Source: Tetrapyrgos nigripes (lineage: Eukaryota > Basidiomycota > Agaricomycetes > Agaricales > Campanellaceae). Taken from it: a stretch of DNA of 64,000 nucleotides. Of this stretch, positions 1-11,186 are shown one piece after another. Position numbers and translations under genes: made by a program. Each line of letters starts with the position of its first letter. Position 1 is the stretch's first letter. The DNA lies in contig JAACJM010000007.1 in assembly GCA_013368315.1 (NCBI GenBank), positions 310,001 through 374,000 of the forward strand, in the 5' to 3' direction. Below the pieces are notes generated by a model. The model was given only the letters and a program-made list of their open reading frames with translations. It made no database searches and was not told the DNA's origin.

Positions 1-160
1 GAAACCAACTCCTGCATCAAGACTCCACAACTAACTATGATGCTCCTATAACTAATATACTAAACAATTGCGAGTCCCAAATGGTAAATAGAATAAACAA
101 ATCAAATGTTAAACAACGAATATAGATGTGGAGTGATGAATGGAATGAATGATCAACATA
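1..160 (-). repeat. Left part of an older LTR, interrupted by the nested element
   Basis: This segment matches the LTR of the complete element (compare about 592-730 and 8793-8945): same order of words, a few substitutions. It stops at the ACATA target site at 156-160. The LTR resumes after the inserted element at 9126 and ends with the terminal TGACA at 9292-9296. The left end lies outside the window, so I cannot tell a solo LTR from one end of a larger element. The sequence after 9296 does not resemble the interior of the complete copy. Confidence 0.8.
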
Positions 161-903
161 TGTCATGAACCCTTGAGCCAGGCTAGCCTCTCGATGCTGA
201 ATGGGCTTGTCGATGAGGGGAAAATGCCCCAGGGATGGCTTCAGCGAGAGGGAGTGACACTACTCACCCACTAACCCTAAGCCTATGAGACCAACAATCT
301 GAGCTGTTGGCAGATCAATCTACACATCTGTACAGTAACTGAGATGACAACAAGGAACTAGATCAAGGAGAACAACAATGGATGGTGAATGTAGAACGAG
401 AATCCCTTTCAAGGATACGAGACAACTGTGACTCCTGAGAGAGTCGTCTGACTAGATTCACCACACACAAGTGTAGTGCACATATTCCTCGATTTGCAAT
501 GCAGAGCAAGCAGAGAAGAATGAGAGGAAACAACAACAAGATCAATTATAAGGCTTGAGTACAGGAAAACACTACCTATATACAAGTAGTGAAACCAACT
601 CCTGTATCAAGACTCTGCAACTAACTATACTAAACGATTGTGAGTCCCAAACAATAAATAGAATAAACAAATCAAATGTTAAACAATGAATATAGATATG
701 GAGCGATGAACAGAATGAATGATCGACATAATAAATGAAATGGAAATAGAATAGGGTGGGGGCGCACATAGGTATAATTGAAAAACCCTCTGAGGGTTTC
801 TGGGCTTAGGCAGTGAATGATGTAAGAATGACAGATATGGAAATATGAAGGATTGCATAGGTATGGCATGTGCTGAAGGTGGCTGAGACAAGGATTTCTG
901 ACA
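161..903 (-). repeat. LTR, 3' copy (minus-strand element)
   Basis: 743-bp long terminal repeat with terminal TGTCA/TGACA, next to the polypurine tract at 904-917. It matches 8371-9125 over its whole length. The copies differ by small indels near the outer end (for example after position 175) and scattered transitions. Confidence 0.85.
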
Positions 904-917
904 TTACCCCCCCCTCT
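904..917 (-). other. Polypurine tract of the LTR element
   Basis: On the minus strand the sequence before the LTR start is AGAG, eight G, then TAA, immediately followed by TGTCAGAAATC. A G-rich purine run at this position is the expected primer site for plus-strand DNA synthesis, and it sets the element's orientation. Confidence 0.7.
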
Positions 918-3900
918 AAGGTGAACTTTTCCACAAGTGAGCATTTTTTGAGTCAGTAGTGGTAGGCATTATACTCTGCATCAGGAAAACAGTCAACAGG
1001 TAATTGTGCAGTAATGTACAGTAATGACCTGGAATTTCCATAAAATTCCCTAATTAGAACAGATGGATAATTATCAGAATTCCGCGAACCCTTTCTGAAT
1101 TAGTAAACTTACAGCAAATTATTGAGAGTTAGACTGGAATAGCTCACCATTATTGCAGCATTATTTTGCCTTCATTCTGATGCCTGACAATTTTGCTGAG
1201 AAAAAAAGTATCAAGTAGGACAATGTACACAAAATACAGGGAGGATATAGTACAATACACAAGGATAGAGTAAAATGCACGAGGATGGAGTACATATCAA
1301 GCTGAGTAGGAGATGAGTGACAGACAACAGCTATGATTGTGCTATGAATGTACAGTTATCAGCAATCACTTGTCCGGAAGTAGCCAGGATATGCACCTGG
1401 ATGAATCCACAATGGTAGATAGCTGAACAATAAAGATATGTAAGGTAAGACATAACAGTATAAAATATACATGGATCGGACAATGCACCTTGGACATGAA
1501 TGTAAGACCAGAGTCTGGCAACACTGCCCATTGAAGAAACAGCTTTGTATCAGCTACATATTGAGGCAGTTGAAAGACTAAGAGTCAAGGTGGAATTGAA
1601 GGACATTGATGTGGGGGGGAAGGAAAGAAATGAAACCTAACTGCATGCAGTTGCAGCCGTTTATTAACAAACATTTGAAACTCCACGTGAACTCCAAGTC
1701 TCGTGACCGCATCACCTGGCACTAACCAGTTCAGAACTCTGTACCCAGGTCTCCAGTCATGAAAATTGCTAAGTCCTGCTGACTGTACTTGCAAACCTAC
1801 TTTGTCAGTCCTTGCATCTGTGAGCAGCCCAGCAGCTTCTAGAATATCTTACACTCAGACCACTTGACCTCAAGTCCACTTATCATTTATTTATGTTTCT
1901 TTCTCATTGGAATTCTCGATAAACTATCACTAATTCTGCTGCTGTTAGTAGTCTTCCTGAGACATCACTAAAGTACTTGCCATTGATGTCCATCACTCCT
2001 TCATTGCCTTTTCATAAAAACGAAACCAAAATATCAATGGTAAGATAGATTTGTCAACCATTCTTCGCTCTATCTTCCAGGTAATTTCTTCAGAATTCTT
2101 CAACAATTCTTGTGGTCATTCACCATGCCTTGGGAAATATTGTAAGTCTCCAGAATGCTTCCTAGTTATCCCAAATTCTTAGGATTGTATCAATTCTCAG
2201 AATTATCAATATATTAGCACACAATTATCTGGGGGTGGTTTTCCTGATGTGAATAGGAAATATGAAAATGTATGGTCTGGGATCCGTTAATAGGTGTCCT
2301 TTGTGTAGGTGTAGAACAAACACAAACTTAAAGACTTTTATACAAATTGTAAAGTGTGAGTGTTCCAAGTAGTCAGAATACTCAACAGTTCACTTGTACT
2401 ACAAGGACTTTTGGGGTTTTTGGTAAGGTTTTGCATGAGTGCACACAATTTAAACACACACAAAGACTATAACAAGTTCACAAAGGTATAAACCAACAGT
2501 TTCAATTTCACAATTTGTAGGCCCAAATGCCTTATAACCAATTTCACAAGTCCGAGGACACACACAAAAGGTAACACACAAAACCAACAAATTTGATTCA
2601 ACACTATTGATTCCAACACACTATGTTTATACTCGATGCGAGTGAGGTAGATTTGGTAGAAGCGTAGTCCGTGTTTTGCAGTCTCTACAGCTAGCACTAG
2701 TGAGATGACTGATACTCTACAGTATGTGGCTTAAGTAACTATGAGAAATACCTAGTCCTTTTATATTACTCGCAGCTACTACTATACAGTTCTACATTTC
2801 TTTTTAATGTCCACTAAAAGGTACCTAAGAAAAACAGAAATATTAGTCTAATCGCCAGTCCATGTTTGTCTGTACTACTAGATTAAGTAGGTACTTTCTA
2901 ATTAGGGTATCTATGAAATGTAGAATATTATCTAAAACTAATAGGGCTTTCTATGTTCCCTTCGCTTCATCCTCTTGACTAAGAGTACCTTCCTGGAACT
3001 GGCAGCTGTAGTCATTCTGACTCACATAGCTCCACCATCCATGCTAGGCTCCACTTATATGACTCACATTCCTTTACCGCCAATCAGTCGTTATAGGTTT
3101 GTGTAGTCCTTGCTTATCCCTCCTCTTATGTTTTTCTGGTGCTACTATAGGCTTGGTGTTTATAGACCTCGTTGCTAGTATACTGCCAGTTAGTTCTTAT
3201 AGATAAGTCCTGCTCTCTATAAGGTCCTACATATCTTTTCTAGTCACGCTTGTACCAACGAGAATGCCTCAGTTATCAGGCACACATCTTGCTGATCTTA
3301 CTGCTGCATTCAGAAATAGCTTTACCCTTTTGGGGCTCTCTCATTATGACTCCTTCCTTAGTTTGCGTACTGGTGGTAATGAACTACAGGCTTTATTCCT
3401 TCACCGCTAGTTCATCCCTTTAGTGCATTGTGAAAGCTGAGCTTTCTAGGAACTCGTACATATATACTTTGTCCTACTTTTCTATCCTTACTGCCTTTCA
3501 AAAGACTATTCTTTCTATTTTGCTTACAAGCGAGGTATCGCTTGTTATACCGCTAGTTCGGACATAGTTGGTTACTAGGGCTTTCCTCCGATTTCTCTGA
3601 TTATGGCACCATTTCTACACCAGTGATCATTTAGCACTAGAGTCTGGGTAATATAGCCTACATGTTCCTTGCCTGTGAATAGGGGCTTCACTTTCCCTTG
3701 AATTGCACTGGCAGTACTAAGCGCGTTATAGTAGGAATGGTTACAAAGTCCTTATAGAACTTTGTATAGTATATGGTGGATCTGCTACTATAACTGAAGC
3801 ACCGTACACATTAACCATAGTACTTAGAATAAGCATATTCTATTCATAAGTACTTAGTTTTATTGTACTGGCGCATACACTTATTCCACTAACACTTTAA

Positions 3901-4288
3901 CTAGCAGTTCAGGACTCACTCTAGTTCTTTTATATACCAATTGAAGTGGTGAATCAGCTTTCTAACTGCCAATTAGTGTTTCTATATGCGAATTTTGTAT
4001 GGTGTATCACCATACAAAATTCCATCAGAGAATAACTCTAAAGGTGTCTGCATTTCCTGAATCATCACTTCTGTGATTGTGATAATGGAAAAGAAAGAAT
4101 TTCTGTTCGATCAAAATCCTTTCAGGGTTTTGTTGAATCTTTTGAGCCCTCAAATGACAACCCACTCTTGCCCAACGATCACCACCATCTCTCCTCACTG
4201 AACCAATTATCCAACCATCTTTGTCCTTCATCATGACCAACTGAACCATGCTCATGTCCTGCTTCAAATCCTTTATCGAAGATCTTGA
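918..4288. other. AT-rich interior of the LTR element without genes
   Basis: About 3.4 kb with stop codons in all frames and no reading frame of believable composition. 2280-3960 is especially AT-rich and rich in TAGT/ACTA words. It may be a separate decayed insertion inside the element, but I could not define its ends. I recognise no gag, pol or host gene. Confidence 0.5.
3990..4022. repeat. Perfect 15-bp palindrome with 3-nt loop
   Basis: Arms 3990-4004 and 4008-4022 (GAATTTTGTATGGTG and its exact complement) are separated by TAT. The palindrome marks the change from the AT-rich stretch to the accessory-gene region. It could form a hairpin, or mark the edge of a nested insertion or an excision footprint. 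Confidence 0.75.
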
Positions 4289-5846
4289 ATTTTCCACCAT
4301 TCCCACCAATCTTGCTCCCCCAACTCGGCAATCCTCTCAGCATCTGCTCCGACTCCCATTACCCAACAAGCCACATATGAATGGGATTGCCTTCCAAAAT
4401 GTTCATTTAGGTTTCACGTTCATGGTGCTAAGAAGTGGACAGCAGAATTTCTTGATGAAGAAGTCTTCCCGGTTTCTGAAGAAGCAAGGAAGAAAGCCAC
4501 TACTCTTGTCTTTATGAAGGGTGCCTATCCATCTGGAACTGAGATTATTGACGCTGCCTTTGACTTTCTTCTTCATATGGTGAGTCTTTTCGAAGGATTT
4601 TCAATTTTGGTTAAACACCTAACGTGATCTTTCCCAATAGCATTTTCTCTTTGAATTCCTACTCACCTTGACTGAAAAACATCCTGGTTGCATCCAATTC
4701 CTCATATCTCCAGCCTTTTATTGCCTCATCCAAGAGACTGATTATCACTATCAATTCATTCGTGATGACGATGCCTTTTTTCAACAATGGAAGGAAGCCG
4801 GTGGAATCAAACATCAAACTATCAACCATATTGTGCAGGTCGCTGACTTGAGTGATGAGTGGATGAATCTCTGGTCCCACCCATCAGGTCATTGTGAGAC
4901 CTTCAATCTGGATACTGTGGTGGAAGATTATTTTGGAACAAATGCGATGGACATCAATGAGGATGTCATCAAGGATGCTGATCCCGAGATTCCTGTGGTC
5001 ACTGCCTCCCCTCCTCGTTCACCATCTCCTATATGCACTCTGCCCACCTTTGCTTTCCAATTGGATCGCCAACTTGCACTTCTCCAATCAAAATCTACTT
5101 CTTTGTCTTCGCAACCTGGCCCATCACACTCCTCTTGGACACCTCTATTCACCTCCACTCATCCAATGTCTCCTTCTCAGCTCTTCGATGACAATCTCAA
5201 CATTGTTTCAAGCCCTGGAGGAATTTTGATGGGATTGCTGACCCCTCATCCTTCCCAAGTACCTCAAGATCCCATAGAAGAGTCTGAATCTGAAGATGAG
5301 ACTCCAATCGCCAAACATCTTCGTAAAAGATGCTCTTCTTACTCTCCCCCTCCTCGCAAAGTCCCTAAAACTGCTCCCAATGTCTCTCCTCAGGAATCAT
5401 CATCTACTCCACAAAAACATCCATCTGGTGTGCAACATTGTCAAATTTGTAAAGAGAAGGAACATGACGAATTGTTGTCAGGAAATAGAAAGAAGGATAA
5501 AGGAAAGGAAAAGGCAAGATTGGTTCATGGGGCTAAAATAGAGGGCGAGGAAGAAGAGACAGTCCCTGTGATGAAAACTCACAAATCCAGACAGTTCAGG
5601 GTGAAAAACCCTCGAGAAGATCCTGGACCAGTGTTGCCTGAGGGATTTGTTCCTCCATCCAATCAAGATATGTCTTTTGCACAGTCTCGAGTCCTTCTTC
5701 ATTGTGATCCAGTCTGTTCCAACAACAACTCTTGCTCCCATGTCCCTGCTTTCGTCTTTCAAGACACTGACATCATCAATGAGAACCCCTTTGAGAACAA
5801 CCAGCACATCGAGTCCCCTTTAAACGCAGACAGGGCACTAAGATGA
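4289..5846 (+). pseudogene. Accessory gene carried antisense in the LTR element (5' exons to main exon)
   Basis: An open frame at 4289-4579 ends at a good donor (ATG|gtgagt). It joins in frame, after a 60-nt intron ending CCCAATAG, to a 1.2-kb exon at 4640-5846. The spliced protein has a structured N-terminal part (FLLTLTEKHPG, WMNLWSHPSGH). A long Ser/Pro-rich linker with acidic and basic patches follows. I see no start codon in frame: TGA at 4286 closes it, and a likely acceptor ends at 4340, so a first exon may be missing or unrecognised. It runs opposite to the retroelement. The family is not recognised. It resembles intron-bearing host-type genes captured inside retroelements, but homology was not tested. 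Confidence 0.5.
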
Positions 5847-5888
5847 GATCCTCTTTTACCTAGTATATTTTTTCCAGGCATTTTATTT

Positions 5889-6296
5889 ATGATTCTTCTC
5901 CTTAGTGTCTTGGCTTGCGAAAGACATATCCAGAATTCTGTCGTTCAGCGACGCAACGATTATCGGTTGACCACCCTGATGCCTTTTATCAGCCCTACCA
6001 ATACTGTGAAGAACATTGGTAATTTCTGCATCAACACCGCTCCCAGGATTATCTATGATATCCCAAGATTTCCTTGCAAACGGTGTGCAAAGCACAGGCT
6101 CCCCTGCATCTTTGAGAAGACTGTGAGCAAGTCTTGGTGGCAGTCCCAAATTTCATGTCTAGCGTGTTGATGGAAGGCAGGAACAAAGTGTTCCTTGAAA
6201 GAGCTCCGGGACCCATCTTTCTGTCCCTATGAGTTTATGGGCACAACATTCGCGCCATTTCATCATGGGCGTACTTGGTGTGAGTACTTGGTGTGA
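5889..6296 (+). pseudogene. Cys-knuckle domain of the accessory gene, interrupted by TGA
   Basis: Downstream of the main accessory exon, past a possible acceptor (TTTTTTCCAG, about 5869-5878), one frame encodes two similar Cys units: C-x2-C-x6-C (PCKRCAKHRLPC) and C-x2-C-x7-C (SCLAC, TGA, then WKAGTKC). They are separated by about 20 residues. The TGA at 6168-6170 lies within the second unit, and CGA would restore Arg by one transition. The frame runs on to 6296. A donor-like GTGTGAGT and an acceptor near 6350 could add a short last exon (PKDFTKHKFTGNWDF). The paired knuckles suggest a zinc-binding, possibly nucleic-acid-binding, domain. This is probably the 3' part of the gene at 4289-5846, now decayed. 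Confidence 0.5.
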
Positions 6297-7131
6297 GTAC
6301 CTTCACTTTCCTTTCAAAGGATTTTAAAATACTAATTGGATTTTTCCAGTGGCTCCCAAGGATTTCACTAAGCACAAGTTCACCGGCAACTGGGACTTTC
6401 TTATCTAGGCATCATCAACACCCTGATGTGACTGTCTTTGTCATTGTTGACTTTGTTGCTAAGTGCAGTTTTGTCTTGGTCACACAGAGGGTAAATCATT
6501 TTTGGTAGTATGTATTAAACACTTGTATTCTTTGTTGTCTTCCTCATGGACTTTAGTCAATCATGTATTTTCTGTTGTATCACTATTTTTCTTGTTTTTG
6601 TATATGAAATGTATGAATGCGCGCTGTACTTCTTGAATATTCATGTGAAAATAAGTTGAACGCCAAAATTTGCAAAACTGAAAATGAGTTGATGACAAAT
6701 AATGATGAAAGAGTTTGAGAATATAGGAATATGATGAGAGAACTTGAATCTGAATTGGTACATCCGTCTTGATCTTCTTTTAGACCAGATACAAGACATA
6801 AAACCTTCCAAAGGTTATCCGTGTTGAAATTCATTGATAGTCGATAGAGAGATATGATTGAAGGCCCAAGAGGTATAAGGTGGTGAAAATCCTTCTAAGG
6901 ATTTCCAAATCCAGCTTCCTGATCACCTTTTCCAAATATGATAGCATACGTAGCCTTAATATTGCAGCCTTGTATTTCTAGTCAATCCACCAGAGAAAAG
7001 GGGTACACGACACATGTGTGTCAAACATTTTTTTTGTCTGTCTTTTGCACAATATCCAAGCCATAGTTGTCCGAAAAGGATTCAAGAATCTCTCTAAGGG
7101 TTTCTAAAGGTCTTGATCTTCCCTAGATTCC

Positions 7132-7665
7132 CTAAGAGTCGACTTCCATAGGCATACCAGATTCTTGTGGCAGAGACTCTTCTGTGGTTTCCCTCATAAA
7201 CATGTTCATAGTGTCTGGCTGAATGGTGTACTCCAGAAGCGCATTGATCCATTGAACTACCCAAGTAGCTTCATCTGTGAATCCTCCAATGTGTAGCATG
7301 TTGACATAATGATCCATCTGAATAATGTCTTCTCGCATAGTGGGTCAGGTGTATCCTCCTTCCCAAAATTGCCTTTCGTGAGTTACGAGCATATGTGGTC
7401 GTATGAGATCTCTTCCAGTAATTGGGAATCAAGCTTGATACTGCCTAGTGTATTTGTTCATATACCTGGCAGGGTTCACGTATTCACCCAGAGGTTCATT
7501 GTTCCTGAGTCTTTCGACTGCCCTTGGATTTCGCCAAATCACATCTCTAATCCGATGTTGCAAGGCTCTTTGATTGTCCATGTTGCAAATTAACTTGGTG
7601 TCCAACTGGTTACTGGTGATTAACACTAATGCCTCTGTATATTCTGTGGCAATGATAGCTTCCAT
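7132..7665 (-). pseudogene. Gag-like frame of the LTR element with two internal TGA codons
   Basis: From ATG at 7665 one frame runs to 7132, about 177 codons, broken only by two TGA codons. Each could come from CGA by a single C-to-T change. The product is alpha-helical in character, rich in Arg, Asn and Tyr (RYMNKYTRQYQ), and ends in an acidic tail. Its position in the 5' half of the minus-strand element fits a capsid (gag) protein. No zinc knuckle follows and I cannot match it to a known gag, so the label rests on position and composition. Coding upstream (7768-8376, minus) is not convincing. Confidence 0.4.
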
Positions 7666-8370
7666 GGCAAATAATAAGTCTCGTGTGGGAATTGCATAAT
7701 GATTAATGGCGTCCTCGTCAAGGATATGTGTTCAGCAAAATTCAGTCAAAATCCCTTGCAAGGCATCTCAGTATAGGTCAACATGTTCTTCTAGAGTGAG
7801 TATGGCTCCTACTCCTTCTGAAGGATTTTGAACAAACGCGAAGCCTTCCTGTGAGCATAAAGCATAGGATACGATTGGCCAAAGAATGTGGATATGATAG
7901 AATTGGATGATATAAGTCTGGAAGTCAAACAATGTCTGAATACAGTTAAACATAATGTTCCTGTGAACCAAATATGAGATGATCAACTAGATAACCCGCC
8001 CAGCAGTTCTGATCAACCAATCAAGCACTGACACTGCGCCCCTAAAACTGGCAGTGACCCATCATAACATACTGTAGCCAATATACCCCCATCTGGAAAG
8101 GTGTCAACAGCCAATATGCAACTATGGGCAATGCTCTTTACTGATGAGCAACACCAACGACCCCCAACAATGATCCAGAGAAGTAATGAGTTCCTGAGGA
8201 AAATGTTGATGTCTGATGGCAGTACCTGAGGCACTCAAAGAGGTTTTCGAATGAGTTGACCCCTCCTCAAGGTTTTTGGTACTGAAAGAAAGGAAGAATA
8301 AAGGATAGGATAGGATTGATAAGAATAATTGAATGAATTCCCCTGAACAACAATGGGAGAATTGATCTTC

Positions 8371-9125
8371 TGTCATGAACCCTTGATGCCGAATGGGCTC
8401 ATTGATGAGGGGAAAATGCCCCAGGAGGAGTCTGGAACCTAGGGGTGGCTTTGGTGAGAGGGAGTGACACTACTCACCCACTAACCCTAAGCCTACGAGA
8501 CCAACAATCCAAGCTGTTGGCAGATCAATCTACATGCCTGTACAGCAACTGAGATGACAACAAGGAACTAGATCAAGGAGAACGACAATGGATGGTGAAT
8601 GTAGAATAAGAATCCCTTTCAAGGATACGAGACAACTGTGACTCCTGAGAGAGTCGTCTGACTAGGTTTGCTGCGCACAAGTGTAGTGCACGTATTCACA
8701 ATGCAGAGCAAGCAGAGAAGAATGAGAGGAAACAACAACAAGATCAATTATAAGGCTTGAGTACAGAAAAACACTACCTATATACCAGTAGTGAAACCAA
8801 CTCCTGCATCAAGACTCTGCAACTAACTATGATGCTCCTATAACTAATATACTAAACAATTGCGAGTCCCAAATGGTAAATAGAATAAACAAATCAAATG
8901 TTAAACAGCAAATATAGATATGGAGCAATGAACAGAATGAATGATTGACATAATAAATGAAACGGAAATAGAATAGGGTGGGGGCACACATAGGTATAAT
9001 CAAAAAACCCCCTGAGGGTTTCTGGGCTTAGACAGTGAATGATGTAAGAATGACAGATATGGAAATATGAAGGATTGCATGGGTACGGCATGTGCTGAAG
9101 GTGGCTGAGACGAAGATTTCTGACA
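8371..9125 (-). repeat. LTR, 5' copy (minus-strand element)
   Basis: 755-bp long terminal repeat matching 161-903, with TGTCA/TGACA ends and followed by the ACATA duplication (9126-9130). I do not recognise a classical tRNA primer-binding site in the first bases inward (minus strand: GAAGATCAATTCTCCC), so priming may be non-standard or the site may have decayed. Confidence 0.85.
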
Positions 9126-9296
9126 ACATAATGAATGAAACAGAAATAGAATAGGGTGGGGGCACACATAGGTACAATCTCTCTGAGGGTTTTTTGGCTT
9201 AGGCAGTGAATGATGTAAGAATAATGGATATGGAAATATGAAGGAATGCATGGGTACAGCATGTGCCAAAGGTGGCCAAGATGAGGATTTCTGACA
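9126..9296 (-). repeat. Right part of the older LTR
   Basis: This segment continues the older LTR interrupted at 155/160, repeating 727-903 of the left copy, and ends with TGACA at 9292-9296. The next bases (GTGCGTCCAGAATTTATAC, 9299-9317) recur at 9673-9691, so the older copy appears to have landed in the GGACGCA repeat zone. Confidence 0.8.
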
Positions 9297-10687
9297 AACG
9301 TGCGTCCAGAATTTATACAGGTGCATCCAACAGAAGCAGGTGAATGTAAGTGATACTAGCTGATTATTTGATTAGCTAGTACGTGTAATGTATATCTGAA
9401 GGATTATGAACTGAAATTTCCCTGTACACACTCGTGTTTTGTTCTTCGTTCTTAAGGAGAAATGAAAATATCTCATTATAATACATGTATCTACATAACT
9501 ATAATCAAAAAAACCTCACAACACAGATGAGAAGAGATATGTAAATATCCAAGCTCTTCATATCCTCATAGCAAGAGAGCGGGAATATTGAGGTAGGTGG
9601 ACGCAGCACTTGGATGCACCCTGGACGCACGTGGACGCACTTGGACGCACTTGGATGCCGGATGTGTCCAGCGTGCGTCCAGAATTTATACAACTGCGTC
9701 CATGCGTCCAGGGTGCATCCAAGTGTTTTAGATGAATACAAGGTATACTTTCCCATTCTTTGATTAGCTAGGACACGTGAATGGATGTATGAAGAATTGT
9801 GAACTCCAAGGCATGAATTTGACATCCATTTCCTTTTGCACATTCGCATTTTCGCATTTTTACCCAAATTCTCAACTCAGAGGCAAGGGAAATGAAAGAA
9901 TCATATCTCTCATGTTCATGGATGGGAAGAGATAAGTAAGTATTTAGTACTAATATATAAATGGGATCAATCATGGGAAGGTGATGACAGTGACGGCGTT
10001 TAAACTATTACAATGAAGTTACACTTGGACGTAGGTGGACGCATACTTGGACGCACCCTTGACGCACCTTGTACGCACGGATGGACGCAAAAATCTTGTG
10101 TCCGGTATTAGGTCTGGTTTGTATAAGGGACACTGACCACTCATTCTGAACCAAAATCAAACAGCTCCAGAAGGTACTTACTACATTAGAAGGCGCCTGT
10201 GATATTTACAGAAGCAGACACCCAGCAATGGGCGTTAGCAACGCAAGAAGTTGACGCTTTCCAAGTACAAACTATATATCAAATTAAAGTCTATCACTGT
10301 GGTGTTGAGCGCCAGTCAGGGGTCGACTCCTTTGGAACAAACAACTGGAAAGCCGCGTAATGCATTGTGGCAACGGTGGCGCGTCTACAGTCGGCTACAT
10401 CCGTTGTTGATCACTAAAGCCACGATCAACGATTACAACGATCAGGACGATCAGTATTTTCTTTTCTTTTCTTTTATTTTCCCATTTTGGTCGCGCTAAT
10501 GATGGCAGAGAGCGTCTGAAGGGCGCCTACGCACTTGCTGATTGGAATGGAAAGAAGCCGTAATGCGGAGCAGAGTAGCAGGGCGTCTAGAACCGAAGGA
10601 GGAAAAAGACTGCAGGTTAGATTTTTGGAGGCATACTACACCCCAAAATGAAGACTGCGAAGTGGCATCAGCCGCTTTAAGTAGTAG
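9297..10687. other. Gene-free repeat zone with GGACGCA words and a duplicated segment
   Basis: The words CTTGGACGCAC and GTGCGTCC recur many times at 9299-9345, 9597-9725 and 10025-10095. A segment starting GATTAGCTAG is present twice in diverged form (about 9369-9540 and 9760-9935), both with CACGTGTA/CACGTGAA-like and AAGAGATA words. 10100-10687 is unique sequence with a (CTTTT)n-like pyrimidine run near 10458-10485. No believable coding frame was seen. Confidence 0.6.
9607..9725. repeat. Foldback: perfect 23-bp inverted repeat
   Basis: Arms 9607-9629 and 9703-9725 are exact reverse complements (CACTTGGATGCACCCTGGAC plus GCA) around a 73-nt loop. The loop itself contains further GGACGCAC/GTGCGTCC words. 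This is a foldback or MITE-like structure, or a hairpin RNA source. Confidence 0.75.
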
Positions 10688-11186
10688 TCAAGTCCAATAG
10701 AACATTCTTCGAGTGATAATGTACAGAGATCCATCCATACTAGATATCCCAAAAAGTGTTATGTACATTTCAAAAAAATCGGCGTCGCCAGGATAATCAA
10801 GGCCTTGAAGGTCCAGGCTTCTTTGGTCCCGAGAAAGGATGGACAACCTTGCCTCGAGGGTTGTAGCTTGTGAAAAAGGATGTAAGAGAGTGTACTTCAA
10901 TGAGGGATCAAAAACGTACTCGGGACGAACAGGGGCATTTGGATCAAAATCTTCTTCAACCGTGCCGCTGTTTGTGTTCGCCGCACTGCCAGGGTCATCG
11001 GCTTGTGCTTCTTTTGACTTTGTAGGCGTAGTAGTTGCTTCAGTTTCGCCTACAGGTGTCACCCCGGCTTGAGCCTCTGCCTGGTCCTTTTGTTCTCCTT
11101 GTTCTGGTTTGCTTTACGAATACATGAGCATCACAATTGGAGCAAACACAAAGCCTGGATACCAACCTGAGCTCTGTGGAAGACAT
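10688..11186 (-). CDS. Small hypothetical protein, 147 aa
   Basis: Two exons: 11186-11167 (ATGTCTTCC...) and 11111-10688, joined across a 55-nt intron (CAG|GTTGGT ... AAAG). The start is an ATG in good context (AAG ATG TC). The N-terminal 55 residues are Thr/Glu/Ala-rich and probably disordered. The rest is a compact segment (RPEYVFDPSLKYTLLHPFS ... GDADFFEMYITLFG) ending RRMFYWT. I recognise no domain, signal peptide or membrane segment. The open frame and clean splice support a real gene. Function is unknown. Confidence 0.6.

Larger units (their letters stand above)
161..9125 (-). mobile_element. Complete nested LTR retrotransposon, probably non-autonomous
   Basis: Two long direct repeats (161-903 and 8371-9125) begin TGTCA and end TGACA on the plus strand, the usual TG...CA termini with a 5-bp inverted end. 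The element is flanked by a perfect 5-bp target duplication, ACATA, at 156-160 and 9126-9130. A purine tract (minus strand: AGAG plus a run of eight G, 904-917) lies directly beside the left LTR. Transcription is therefore minus, with the right LTR as 5' LTR. The 7.5-kb interior shows no reverse transcriptase, RNase H, integrase or protease frame. It holds only a broken gag-like frame (7132-7665, minus) and a broken accessory gene on the opposite strand (about 4289-6450). The LTRs differ by several indels and many C/T and G/A transitions, so the insertion is not recent. It may be a large non-autonomous derivative of an LTR family. Confidence 0.85.

Noticed and set aside
5478..5807. 109-codon minus-strand ORF that would match the element's own direction
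   Set aside because: It is the shadow of the plus-strand accessory exon, with no gag or pol motifs.
10251..10499. 82-codon plus-strand ORF
   Set aside because: Low-quality composition, ends in a CTTTT run, no splice or domain support, and lies in a repeat-rich spacer.
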